A DNA stretch of 25,019 bases, from positions 1 to 25,019 of IMG/VR virus record IMGVR_UViG_3300023179_000485; one strand, written 5' to 3'. Both the position numbers and the translations under genes were made by a program. Shown in pieces: positions 7,057-13,299 of this stretch; position 1 is the first letter of the stretch, and every line of letters starts with the position of its first letter. Source of the stretch: a virus. Below the pieces are notes generated by a model that saw only the letters and a list, made by a program, of their open reading frames with translations, had not been told where the DNA came from and searched no databases.

Positions 7057-7352
7057 ACAACGTTATTCTACCGATGATTAGGCAAGTTATGCCCAATATT
7101 ATTGCTAATCAAATACTAGGTGTTCAGCCGATGGCTGCGGGCACGGGCAGTATTTTTAATATGGCATTTGGCGATAAAAAGTACAATAAGAAATACTGGC
7201 CTTATCAATATACTGTTGATCGTGCTGCATATAAAGAAGCAGAACGTTGGTGTTGGGAACGCTTCAAAGGAAGGTACTGGAGCAGTTCGGGACAACGGTT
7301 TGCATTCAAGCGTAGCGAGGATGCTGCTATATTTGCATTGAGGTGGTCATGA
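7053..7352 (+). CDS. LRWS-tailed array protein 3 with gp23-like N-terminus (99 aa)
   Basis: Residues about 4-40 (with PNIIANQILGVQPM at 14-27 and TGSIF at 31-35) match from memory the conserved segment of T4 gp23-type major capsid proteins, R-x2-P-x-LIA-x2-I-x-GVQPM followed by PTG-x-IFA. Residues about 47-99 are a normal array domain (ERWCWERFKG, then AFKRSEDAAIFALRWS). So this is a chimera of a capsid-protein fragment and the array tail. It is far too short (99 vs about 500 aa) to be a capsid protein. The ATG overlaps the previous stop and has the usual GAGG. Confidence 0.75.
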   Translation: MNNVILPMIRQVMPNIIANQILGVQPMAAGTGSIFNMAFGDKKYNKKYWPYQYTVDRAAYKEAERWCWERFKGRYWSSSGQRFAFKRSEDAAIFALRWS

Positions 7353-7570
7353 TTATTCGAGGTGACCACGAAGCATTAAACAACGCCGCAATCTGGCTCA
7401 GACAAGAACTGGATATTCCTCCTGAACGAACGATATTTAAAGAGTTTGAGAAGTATTTTAATTGCAAGATTACAGTAGCAGATCCAACAGATCCTTGGTA
7501 TATGCCAGATTCGGTTGAGTTTCTATCTGATCACGATGCGGTAATATTCTTGTTGAGGTGGTCATCGTGA
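7349..7570 (+). CDS. LRWS-tailed array protein 4 (73 aa)
   Basis: N-terminal helix (NNAAIWLRQELDI), a middle with DPTDPWYMPD, then a tail FLSDHDAVIFLLRWSS. Its end is TTGAGGTGGTCATCGTGA: three extra bases (TCG) follow the usual TCA, so the next gene starts with GTG instead of ATG. Function unknown. Confidence 0.73.
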   Translation: MIIRGDHEALNNAAIWLRQELDIPPERTIFKEFEKYFNCKITVADPTDPWYMPDSVEFLSDHDAVIFLLRWSS

Positions 7571-7722
7571 ATTATTGGCAATATAATGGTGTTGCGCCGT
7601 TTGATGAAATTTGGAATTGGTGCTTAAAACATATTAAAACTCAGGTCTACACCAACGATTGGGAAACACTTTACTTTACCGATGAAAAGGCGTATATATT
7701 CTTTCTACTGAGGTGGCAATGA
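7567..7722 (+). CDS. LRWS-tailed array protein 5, minimal form, GTG start (51 aa)
   Basis: The shortest member and a good guide to the core domain: helix FDEIWNWCLKHI, strand ETLYFT, acidic turn DEK, final helix ending FFLLRWQ. It fills what would otherwise be a gap in the chain. The start is GTG at 7567, 8 nt after GAGG and overlapping the previous stop (GTGA); its stop overlaps the next ATG. No ATG is available in a suitable position. Confidence 0.72.
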   Translation: MNYWQYNGVAPFDEIWNWCLKHIKTQVYTNDWETLYFTDEKAYIFFLLRWQ

Positions 7723-8021
7723 TATTGTCAAGAACCGAATTTGCTGAAATGTTTAATAGTATTAGATCGGGTCTAGGTGACGACAGTTCTGTTTTATGGG
7801 AAGCAGAATGCGATATACCCCATTGCCAATGGTTTGTACAAGTTAGGCCACTTGACATTTCTGGCAAGAGACATGGATATAAAAACACATACTGGAGTTG
7901 GTGTGATCAAAATCTAACGGGGAAAACACGATGCTTTAGCAGTAACATTGCCGGTTCGGAAGAATGGTGGGGATTCACCAATAAAGACGACATAGTTTTG
8001 TGGATGTTGAGGTGGTCATGA
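7719..8021 (+). CDS. LRWS-tailed array protein 6 (100 aa)
   Basis: Longer body with several Cys and Trp residues (CDIPHCQWFVQVRP, YWSWCDQNLTG), then WGFTNKDDIVLWMLRWS. It starts at 7719 in an ATGA overlap behind GAGGTGGCA. Function unknown. Confidence 0.73.
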   Translation: MILSRTEFAEMFNSIRSGLGDDSSVLWEAECDIPHCQWFVQVRPLDISGKRHGYKNTYWSWCDQNLTGKTRCFSSNIAGSEEWWGFTNKDDIVLWMLRWS

Positions 8022-8272
8022 GCAATTTAACATTGACACGCGAAGATATTTGTCATCATACTCCACCGTGCGAAATAACTGAATGGCTAGAATTTACTGT
8101 AAGTAATTATAGAACATACCATAGAGCATATCATTGGTTGCGAGAAGTACGTAATCAAAGGGTTGTCTTTTCAGATGGTGTTAAAGATGAGAATGAAAAT
8201 TATACAGGGGAATACAAGTTTAAGTTTTTGTGCAAACATGAATTCATATTGTTTGCATTGATGTGGTCATGA
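8018..8272 (+). CDS. LRWS-tailed array protein 7 (84 aa)
   Basis: Contains ITEWLEFTVSNYRTYHRAYHW and ends KHEFILFALMWS. The Arg of the tail is Met here: the codon is ATG instead of AGG, which also weakens the downstream Shine-Dalgarno to GATGTGG. This is one of three junctions where the ribosome-binding half of the motif has drifted while L-x-W-S is kept. Confidence 0.72.
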   Translation: MSNLTLTREDICHHTPPCEITEWLEFTVSNYRTYHRAYHWLREVRNQRVVFSDGVKDENENYTGEYKFKFLCKHEFILFALMWS

Positions 8273-8478
8273 AAACTATATTCGTTAATAGAGATAATTG
8301 GACCAAATGCTTTTCTCATGAATATTCGTTAACAGGACAATGTAGTGGAAAAGCAGTTAAAGAAGCACTTGCTGAAAAATACGGCATAGAACATTGGTTA
8401 AAAATCAACCTAGATGAATATAAGATAACTTTTATGTATGAAAAGAAAATGACTTATTGGGTATTGAGGTGGTTATGA
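8269..8478 (+). CDS. LRWS-tailed array protein 8 (69 aa)
   Basis: Small basic protein (VKEALAEKYGIEHWLKINL) with strand YKITFMYE and tail KKMTYWVLRWL. Lys replaces the usual acidic residues before the final helix. The junction is TTGAGGTGGTTATGA. Function unknown. Confidence 0.72.
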   Translation: MKTIFVNRDNWTKCFSHEYSLTGQCSGKAVKEALAEKYGIEHWLKINLDEYKITFMYEKKMTYWVLRWL

Positions 8479-8897
8479 GCTTTGCTAACATGCCACCCTG
8501 GCTTGATCCTAAGTGGCCAATTAATCATATAGAACAGGAAAAAATAATGGCAAAGTGGGAAATACATAAACGTGCAGGAAATTTGTTTGATTATGTTTGG
8601 TGGCGTTTTATGCCAGGGGTGACCATCAAAGTCAAATGGCCCGTGGGTGAAATTGTAGCAGGTCCAGGACCAAGTGATCCTCGGTGGTATGACTTAGGTG
8701 GTGCTTCATATGTCAAATTTGAATCGGCTGATCCAAACGACCATTATAGGCCAACCCTTGAACAACAGGTTGGTCGGCAAAGATGGGATTGGAATTGGCG
8801 CCTAACAGGTAATGACGCCGAAACTAATACCTTGACAATAAAATTTCGTCGTGGCAAAGAACAATATGCTACTTTGTTTTCTCTTAAATGGTCATGA
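8475..8897 (+). CDS. LRWS-tailed array protein 9 (140 aa)
   Basis: Longest member. It has a Pro/Trp-rich front (MPPWLDPKWPINHIE), a central segment PNDHYRPTLEQQVGRQRWDW that I believe recurs in small proteins of other large phages, a strand TLTIKF and the tail EQYATLFSLKWS. Lys (AAA) replaces Arg (AGG), so the next gene loses the GAGG yet keeps the ATGA overlap, consistent with translation by re-initiation. Function unknown. Confidence 0.75.
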   Translation: MSFANMPPWLDPKWPINHIEQEKIMAKWEIHKRAGNLFDYVWWRFMPGVTIKVKWPVGEIVAGPGPSDPRWYDLGGASYVKFESADPNDHYRPTLEQQVGRQRWDWNWRLTGNDAETNTLTIKFRRGKEQYATLFSLKWS

Positions 8898-9286
8898 TAG
8901 AAAAGTTAAAAGATTGGTATCTAACTTGGCGCACTGGATTATCTGCACAAGAGCGAGAGTGGCAGAAGTGGGAAGCAGAAAATATTGTACACCATGCCCA
9001 CACAATTGAAAATATGTTTATGAACTTTAAGTATATACTTCCAGTGTCTACTGATATATTTGATCTTAGTGAACCGTTTGGCTGGTATCCCAAGAAAGAA
9101 TTCCGTGAGTACCTGTATCCTGCACGGCAGTTAGGGGACAATGCAGTGTATTTCATTGCTCGTGGTTATAGAGATCAGTGGGATGGCAAGTTTCATCTCA
9201 ATGATTTGAGGCATGAGCAAGACCAAGTATTTGTGGCAACTAACAATGAGCAGGATGCATTAATGATAGCATTGAAATGGTCATGA
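8894..9286 (+). CDS. LRWS-tailed array protein 10 (130 aa)
   Basis: N-terminal charged, Trp-rich helix (WYLTWRTGLSAQEREWQKW), a central region with FGWYPKKEFREYLYP and a C-terminus QVFVATNNEQDALMIALKWS. The ATG at 8894 overlaps the previous stop; an ATG two codons earlier is also in frame. The tail uses AAA, so the next gene again has no GAGG. Function unknown. Confidence 0.75.
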   Translation: MIEKLKDWYLTWRTGLSAQEREWQKWEAENIVHHAHTIENMFMNFKYILPVSTDIFDLSEPFGWYPKKEFREYLYPARQLGDNAVYFIARGYRDQWDGKFHLNDLRHEQDQVFVATNNEQDALMIALKWS

Positions 9287-9501
9287 TGCCCGTTTATAAA
9301 AATAAAAGGTGGCAGATTCATCTTAGTCTTACTGACCCTGAGAGCATGTGGAAAACAGTATTTGAATGGTGCTGGGCCACATTTGGGCATCCTGGCACTG
9401 ATCCAGACACTGGTGTAAAAAGCAATTGGGATTATCACGGTGGCTGGATATACTTTTATGACGAAAAGTGTGTTACAATGTACATATTGAGGTGGTCATG
9501 A
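9283..9501 (+). CDS. LRWS-tailed array protein 11 (72 aa)
   Basis: Clear core domain: MWKTVFEWCWATFG helix, a short loop with GTDPDTG, strand GGWIYFYDEK and tail CVTMYILRWS. It starts at an ATGATG in overlap with the previous stop; the junction to the next gene is the consensus TTGAGGTGGTCATGA. Function unknown. Confidence 0.75.
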   Translation: MMPVYKNKRWQIHLSLTDPESMWKTVFEWCWATFGHPGTDPDTGVKSNWDYHGGWIYFYDEKCVTMYILRWS

Positions 9502-9707
9502 TGGATGTAGAATTTGACAAATTACATAAAGGTATTAGTTCTGGAGTTGACATTCAAGAAATAGGTCTTTGGCTAGATGGAAAGATGCCCAATCTTCCTT
9601 TACCAGACGAACAACATTGGACTATTGGCTATAGCACTGACGGTAGAGTTGGAATCAGATTTTCTGATGAAAAAGATGCCACGCACTTTATGTTGAGGTG
9701 GTCATGA
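9498..9707 (+). CDS. LRWS-tailed array protein 12 (69 aa)
   Basis: Body with VDIQEIGLWLDGKMPNLPLP, a strand HWTIGYS, a second strand VGIRFSDEKDA and tail THFMLRWS. Consensus junctions on both sides. Function unknown. Confidence 0.75.
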   Translation: MMDVEFDKLHKGISSGVDIQEIGLWLDGKMPNLPLPDEQHWTIGYSTDGRVGIRFSDEKDATHFMLRWS

Positions 9708-10030
9708 ATACAAAAAATAAGTGTATAGATATACAAGATGCTTGGGAAAGTGCCAAAAATAAATCTACAATAGATGCTAAAATTGCTGATGAAATGTCAG
9801 CGGCAATACAAAGAGCAATTGATTGGGATATACTTAGCGAGATGCTAGAACAAATGGGGTGGACGAAAGTAGAATTTACTAATACTAATAGTTTAAGTAC
9901 TCAAAAAACTGAAGAAATTAAAGAATGGAACGATGTTAACTGCCAAGGAAAAGTTAAATCATACGATGGCGCTATTTGGATGTTTGAACACAGCAAAGAT
10001 GCTGTGTTGTTCACATTAAGGTGGCTATGA
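9704..10030 (+). CDS. LRWS-tailed array protein 13 (108 aa)
   Basis: N-terminal helical half (AKIADEMSAAIQRAIDWDIL, then EMLEQMGWTKVEF) and a C-terminal core domain (EEIKEWNDVNCQGKV, then IWMFEHSKDAVLFTLRWL). The W-x3-NCQGK then aromatic-FE-x2-KDA-x-LF pattern is, from memory, seen in proteins of other T4-like phages, so this is probably the ancestral-type member. The junction is TTAAGGTGGCTATGA. Confidence 0.75.
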   Translation: MNTKNKCIDIQDAWESAKNKSTIDAKIADEMSAAIQRAIDWDILSEMLEQMGWTKVEFTNTNSLSTQKTEEIKEWNDVNCQGKVKSYDGAIWMFEHSKDAVLFTLRWL

Positions 10031-10281
10031 AACCGAAACCCTGTGAATTACAGAAAATGTTGAGCCGAGAATGGCAAGAATTGGGACAGTACACTGGACC
10101 TTGGCCTATTACACCTCAAGCACGATTCATCACAGGAAATGCAACACATGACGCACAACTGCATCGGGTAATGGTTGAATATGGCATAGAGCTGGATATT
10201 GATTCAAGATTCAATGAGATTAAAGATTATCGTATTGTTGATGAACAGAAGTTCATAATGTTTGCATTGAGGTGGTTATGA
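10027..10281 (+). CDS. LRWS-tailed array protein 14 (84 aa)
   Basis: Front CELQKMLSREWQELGQY, middle ATHDAQLHRVMVEYGIELD, tail RIVDEQKFIMFALRWL. The junction to the final member is TTGAGGTGGTTATGA. Function unknown. Confidence 0.73.
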   Translation: MKPKPCELQKMLSREWQELGQYTGPWPITPQARFITGNATHDAQLHRVMVEYGIELDIDSRFNEIKDYRIVDEQKFIMFALRWL

Positions 10282-10502
10282 AGATAGTAAATCTAAGACA
10301 ATATCCAAAATTTTGGAAAGAATTTACTGAATGTTTATCAAAATACGATGAACTAAACATTAGCCACGTATCTTCTTCAAGAGCAACTTATTTACTACAA
10401 GATAAGTTCGATTTATACGTTAAATCGAGAGTTGGGTCCGACTTTACTAGTGTAGAAATGGATGATGAAGAATATGTTCTGTTTTTGCTAAAATTTATGT
10501 AA
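10278..10502 (+). CDS. LRWS-tailed array protein 15, last in chain (74 aa)
   Basis: Ends DDEEYVLFLLKFM, with Lys-Phe-Met instead of Arg-Trp-Ser and codons AAA-TTT-ATG, so no Shine-Dalgarno is encoded. No gene follows in overlap; a new promoter begins 13 nt downstream. This is what one would expect if part of the tail conservation is driven by the next gene's ribosome binding site. Confidence 0.73.
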   Translation: MKIVNLRQYPKFWKEFTECLSKYDELNISHVSSSRATYLLQDKFDLYVKSRVGSDFTSVEMDDEEYVLFLLKFM

Positions 10503-10514
10503 AATCAGAGCAAT

Positions 10515-10543
10515 TTGACAAATAATGGGAGATATATTAAAAT
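10515..10543 (+). promoter_or_regulatory. sigma70-like promoter of the metallopeptidase gene
   Basis: TTGACA (10515-10520), 17-bp spacer, TAAAAT (10538-10543). It marks a new transcription unit after the array. Confidence 0.65.
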
Positions 10544-10568
10544 ACTGATATCACAGCAAGGAACCACC

Positions 10569-11009
10569 ATGGAATACAAATTAGAAGCCAGTAGCAAAAA
10601 AGTGCAAAAGTTTTTGAATTCCATTATGCCATCAATCATTGAGCAGTTGGGGTTGACTCGCAGCCATCGAGCAGTTTTGGTCAAAATTGATGCCGACATC
10701 TATGATGGCATGGAAGGTGCAACCATGAACATGGAATTTGCAAATTGCTATTTGGTGCTTATTAAGTCACCAACCCGTGTTACCAAAACTAGTTTGCTTA
10801 ACTTGGCTTTGACCTTGGTTCATGAAATGGTGCATGTTCGACAATTGGCCAAAGGAATGTTAAAATTTCTGCCCAACAATCGTCGAATTTGGATGGGCAA
10901 GACCTATGGCAAAAATGTCAAATATTTGGACCAACCATGGGAATTGGATGCCTATGCTCGCCAAGAAATCGTATTACGACGAGCCATTGAAAGTTACAAT
11001 GACCAATAA
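10569..11009 (+). CDS. Zinc metallopeptidase-like protein (HExxH)
   Basis: HEMVH at 85-89 is a zinc-binding HExxH active-site helix; Glu125 in PWELDAYAR, about 36 residues on, is a plausible third ligand and is placed as in SprT- or IrrE-like minimal peptidases. 146 aa, single domain, no signal peptide, so cytoplasmic. The ATG at 10569 follows AAGGAACC; the frame is open upstream but that part overlaps the promoter. It overlaps the next gene by 11 bp. The substrate is unknown. Confidence 0.75.
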   Translation: MEYKLEASSKKVQKFLNSIMPSIIEQLGLTRSHRAVLVKIDADIYDGMEGATMNMEFANCYLVLIKSPTRVTKTSLLNLALTLVHEMVHVRQLAKGMLKFLPNNRRIWMGKTYGKNVKYLDQPWELDAYARQEIVLRRAIESYNDQ

Positions 11010-11382
11010 AACTGCATGGAGCCATTTGCCAAACGCGGCGCATATTGAACGTTTATTGGCATCAGTAAAAGCTCACCCTGAACAATGGACTACAGCCACG
11101 GACGCGTCTTGGAATACTGCTCTAGACCTGGCTTGGCATGCGTCTTATGATGCGGCTTGGGATGCGGCTTATGATGCGACTTGCACCGTCGTGGCTCGGG
11201 CTTCGGCTCGGTATGCGGCTTGGGGTGCAATCGCAGCACTCGTTGTCTATGATGATTGTTCCCAATATCTCAGCATGACAAGTGATCAATTACGTGTTTG
11301 GGCAATACTCAGCGAAAAACCAGCAGCAATTTTATTATTGCCTGCTGTGATTGCATTTGAGAAAATTAGTGAATTGAAATAA
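10999..11382 (+). CDS. WSHLP-family Ala-repeat protein, copy 5 (127 aa)
   Basis: Displaced member of the family at 1107-2844: [20 protein letters not shown] at the front, an Ala-rich middle (ASYDAAWDAAYDA), then YDDCSQYLSMTSDQLRVW and PAAILLLPAVIAFEKIS. It is about 8 kb from the others and overlaps the metallopeptidase gene by 11 bp. The ATG at 10999 aligns with copies 1 and 4; the frame extends upstream but only as an antiphase read of the peptidase gene. Function unknown. Confidence 0.8.
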   Translation: MTNKTAWSHLPNAAHIERLLASVKAHPEQWTTATDASWNTALDLAWHASYDAAWDAAYDATCTVVARASARYAAWGAIAALVVYDDCSQYLSMTSDQLRVWAILSEKPAAILLLPAVIAFEKISELK

Positions 11383-11432
11383 ACGCCCTTAAAGTTAGGG
11401 TAATTCAGAGTTTATATGAGAGTTAAGTTCTA

Positions 11433-11639
11433 ATGAAACTTAAAGAAAATTTTATGATAGCCCAAAGGTTTGTGATTTATCAGGATACCATGGTTTTACT
11501 CACTGACTATACTTTTTGGAATGAACACTACGAAGAATTAAAGGAATGGTGCAATCTGAACTACATAGATCTTAGCGGTATGCTGGTCAATTTGAAAACA
11601 GTCAATAATAGGGATTTTTTTATATTAAAATGGAGTTGA
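11433..11639 (+). CDS. LRWS-tailed protein 16 (68 aa)
   Basis: Core-domain features (EELKEWCNLNYI helix, then VNNRDFFILKWS) separated from the main array by 930 bp. The tail codons AAA-TGG-AGT provide GGAG as the Shine-Dalgarno for the GTG start of the next gene, a different solution to the same coupling. Function unknown. Confidence 0.72.
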   Translation: MKLKENFMIAQRFVIYQDTMVLLTDYTFWNEHYEELKEWCNLNYIDLSGMLVNLKTVNNRDFFILKWS

Positions 11640-11640
11640 T

Positions 11641-11823
11641 GTGAATAATACCATTGATCTTAAAAAATTAGATAGTGCAGAAGTCATTAAATGGTGTCGT
11701 GATGTATTTGGTGACAACGACATTATGGTCCCTTATAATCAACGCAGGTGGGTAACTTTTCGTAGTTATCTAGTAATACGAGACGAAAATGATTACTGCA
11801 TGGCCTGTCTAAAATGGCTTTAA
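11641..11823 (+). CDS. LRWS-tailed protein 17, GTG start (60 aa)
   Basis: Minimal member: AEVIKWCRDVFG helix, strand RRWVTF, acidic turn RDEND, tail CMACLKWL. The GTG at 11641 is 5 nt after GGAG. As the last gene of its unit, its tail codons (AAA-TGG-CTT) encode no Shine-Dalgarno, as in member 15. Function unknown. Confidence 0.7.
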   Translation: MNNTIDLKKLDSAEVIKWCRDVFGDNDIMVPYNQRRWVTFRSYLVIRDENDYCMACLKWL

Positions 11824-11864
11824 GAAGTTTAACCAAAATAATTTTTTTTTAATATTATTGGTTG

Positions 11865-11902
11865 TATAATAAATACATCTAGCAAAGAGATAGACTCTGA
11901 GC
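11865..11902 (+). promoter_or_regulatory. nadV promoter core and ATAGA-loop leader hairpin
   Basis: TATAAT at 11865-11870 lies within TATAATAAATACAT, identical to the nadM promoter core; the -35 is poor (T-run). Then AGAG (11886-11889), loop ATAGA, CTCT (11895-11898), extendable across an AA/GA internal loop to GC (11882-11883) with GC (11901-11902). The loop matches the nadM leader while the stem bases differ but still pair. Confidence 0.55.
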
Positions 11903-11928
11903 AGACATTTTATATAAAGGATTTTTAT

Positions 11929-13299
11929 ATGTCAAAACTTAATAGCATTATTACCGATACCGATTCGTACAAGGTATCAATGTGGAAACAGTACCCACTA
12001 AGAACTGAATATGTTTATTCATACATTGAATCGCGTGGTGGCAAATACGACCGCACTGAATTCCTTGGTGTTCAAGCACTTGCTAAGTATCTTGCAACTC
12101 CAATTACACAGGAACAAATCGACCATGCAGAGAAAATTTGGACACTACACGGAGAACCATTCAATCGAGTGGGTTGGCAGTACATTCTCGACAAGCACAA
12201 TGGAAAGTTGCCGCTTAGAATCCGCGCAGCACGTGAAGGACTTATTATCCCAACTAAAAATGTACTTTGCACTATCGAAAATACCGACCCCAATTGTTAC
12301 TGGCTTACCACATGGGTCGAAACGGCTGCACTTCGGGCAATTTGGTATCCAACCACAGTTGGCACGACTTCGTGGCACATCAAGCAAGAAATTCTAAAAT
12401 ATTTGGAGAAATCTGGTGACCCTACTACTATTGGTTTTAAGCTGCACGACTTTGGTGCTCGCGGTGTTAGCTCTTTGGAAAGTGCTGGAATCGGGGGCGC
12501 TGCACACCTTGTCAACTTCATGGGCACTGATACTATGTCTGGCGTTCTGTGGGCTATGGATGTTTACGGCTGCGACGTGTCTGGTTTTTCTATCCCAGCA
12601 GCAGAACACTCAACCATTACAAGCTGGGGTCGAGACAACGAAGTCGAGGCCTACAGAAACATGCTTACAAATTTCGCTGGGCCCGGGTCCGTTGTTGCAG
12701 TCGTTTCCGACAGCTACGATATATTCAATGCCTGTGAACTGTGGGGAACAGAACTAAAAGATGATGTTATTAACTCTGGTGCAACTGTGGTTATCCGTCC
12801 TGATTCTGGTGACCCGGTTGAAGTGTTACCCAAGATGTTTAGGATCCTTGGCGAAAAATTTGGATTCATCAAAAATGCCAAAGGCTATAAGGTACTCAAC
12901 AATGTTCGCATTATCTGGGGCGATGGTATCAATTCCATATCTCTTTCTAGCATCCTTCGAACGGTCGTTGATGTGGGAGGCTGGAGTGCAGATAACCTAG
13001 CATTTGGTATGGGCGGGGGACTGTTACAACAATGTGACCGTGACACCCTGAAGTTTGCTATGAAAGCATCGTCAGCAAGGGTAAATGGCGAATGGCGTGA
13101 TGTGTTCAAAGACCCAGTAACTGATCCAGGCAAGGCTTCTAAGAAAGGCCGTGTTACACTTTTTAAAACGGAGTATACCGGTGAGTACTACACCGGGATC
13201 GAGGACTGGCGCAAGGATGAGTTTGAAACTTACTACGAAGATGGCGAAGTTAAATTCACACAGACGTTTGAACAAGTGAGAGCAAACAGTAATGCGTGA
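11929..13299 (+). CDS. nadV: Nicotinamide phosphoribosyltransferase (NadV/NAMPT)
   Basis: Full-length (456 aa) type II PRTase converting nicotinamide and PRPP to NMN, the first step of the short NAD+ salvage route. Visible motifs: TDSYKVSM at 11-18, the active-site His227 in AEHSTITSWG, SDSYD at 260-264 and the phosphate-binding RPDSGDP at 290-296, followed by the GDGI and GMGGGL segments. AAGGA precedes the ATG. The NMN it makes is the substrate of the NadM domain encoded at 3762. It overlaps the next gene by 8 bp. Similar nadV plus nadM-Nudix pairs are known in large phages such as KVP40. Confidence 0.95.
   Translation: MSKLNSIITDTDSYKVSMWKQYPLRTEYVYSYIESRGGKYDRTEFLGVQALAKYLATPITQEQIDHAEKIWTLHGEPFNRVGWQYILDKHNGKLPLRIRAAREGLIIPTKNVLCTIENTDPNCYWLTTWVETAALRAIWYPTTVGTTSWHIKQEILKYLEKSGDPTTIGFKLHDFGARGVSSLESAGIGGAAHLVNFMGTDTMSGVLWAMDVYGCDVSGFSIPAAEHSTITSWGRDNEVEAYRNMLTNFAGPGSVVAVVSDSYDIFNACELWGTELKDDVINSGATVVIRPDSGDPVEVLPKMFRILGEKFGFIKNAKGYKVLNNVRIIWGDGINSISLSSILRTVVDVGGWSADNLAFGMGGGLLQQCDRDTLKFAMKASSARVNGEWRDVFKDPVTDPGKASKKGRVTLFKTEYTGEYYTGIEDWRKDEFETYYEDGEVKFTQTFEQVRANSNA

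Larger units (their letters stand above)
6842..10292 (+). repeat. Recurrent junction motif TTGAGGTGGTCATGA
   Basis: Fourteen successive gene junctions carry this motif or a close variant (first copy 6842-6856; last, TTGAGGTGGTTATGA, at 10267-10281). Each encodes the C-terminal L-R-W-S/L and stop, and at the same time the ribosome binding site and start of the next gene. Arg is AGG in 11 of 14 junctions; the other three are ATG (before 8269) and AAA (before 8894 and 9283). As a repeated stretch it is also a natural site for recombination. Confidence 0.8.

Noticed and set aside
11386-11400. CCCT-loop-AGGG as a terminator after WSHLP copy 5
   Set aside because: Only a 4-bp stem with no T-run.
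11831-11863. AACCAA ... TTGGTT AT-rich inverted repeat around a T-run as a terminator
   Set aside because: The T-run is in the loop, not after the stem, and the stem is imperfect; it may be chance in AT-rich DNA upstream of nadV.
12011-13133. Several open frames on both strands within nadV
   Set aside because: They are shadows of a full-length, clearly recognised gene.
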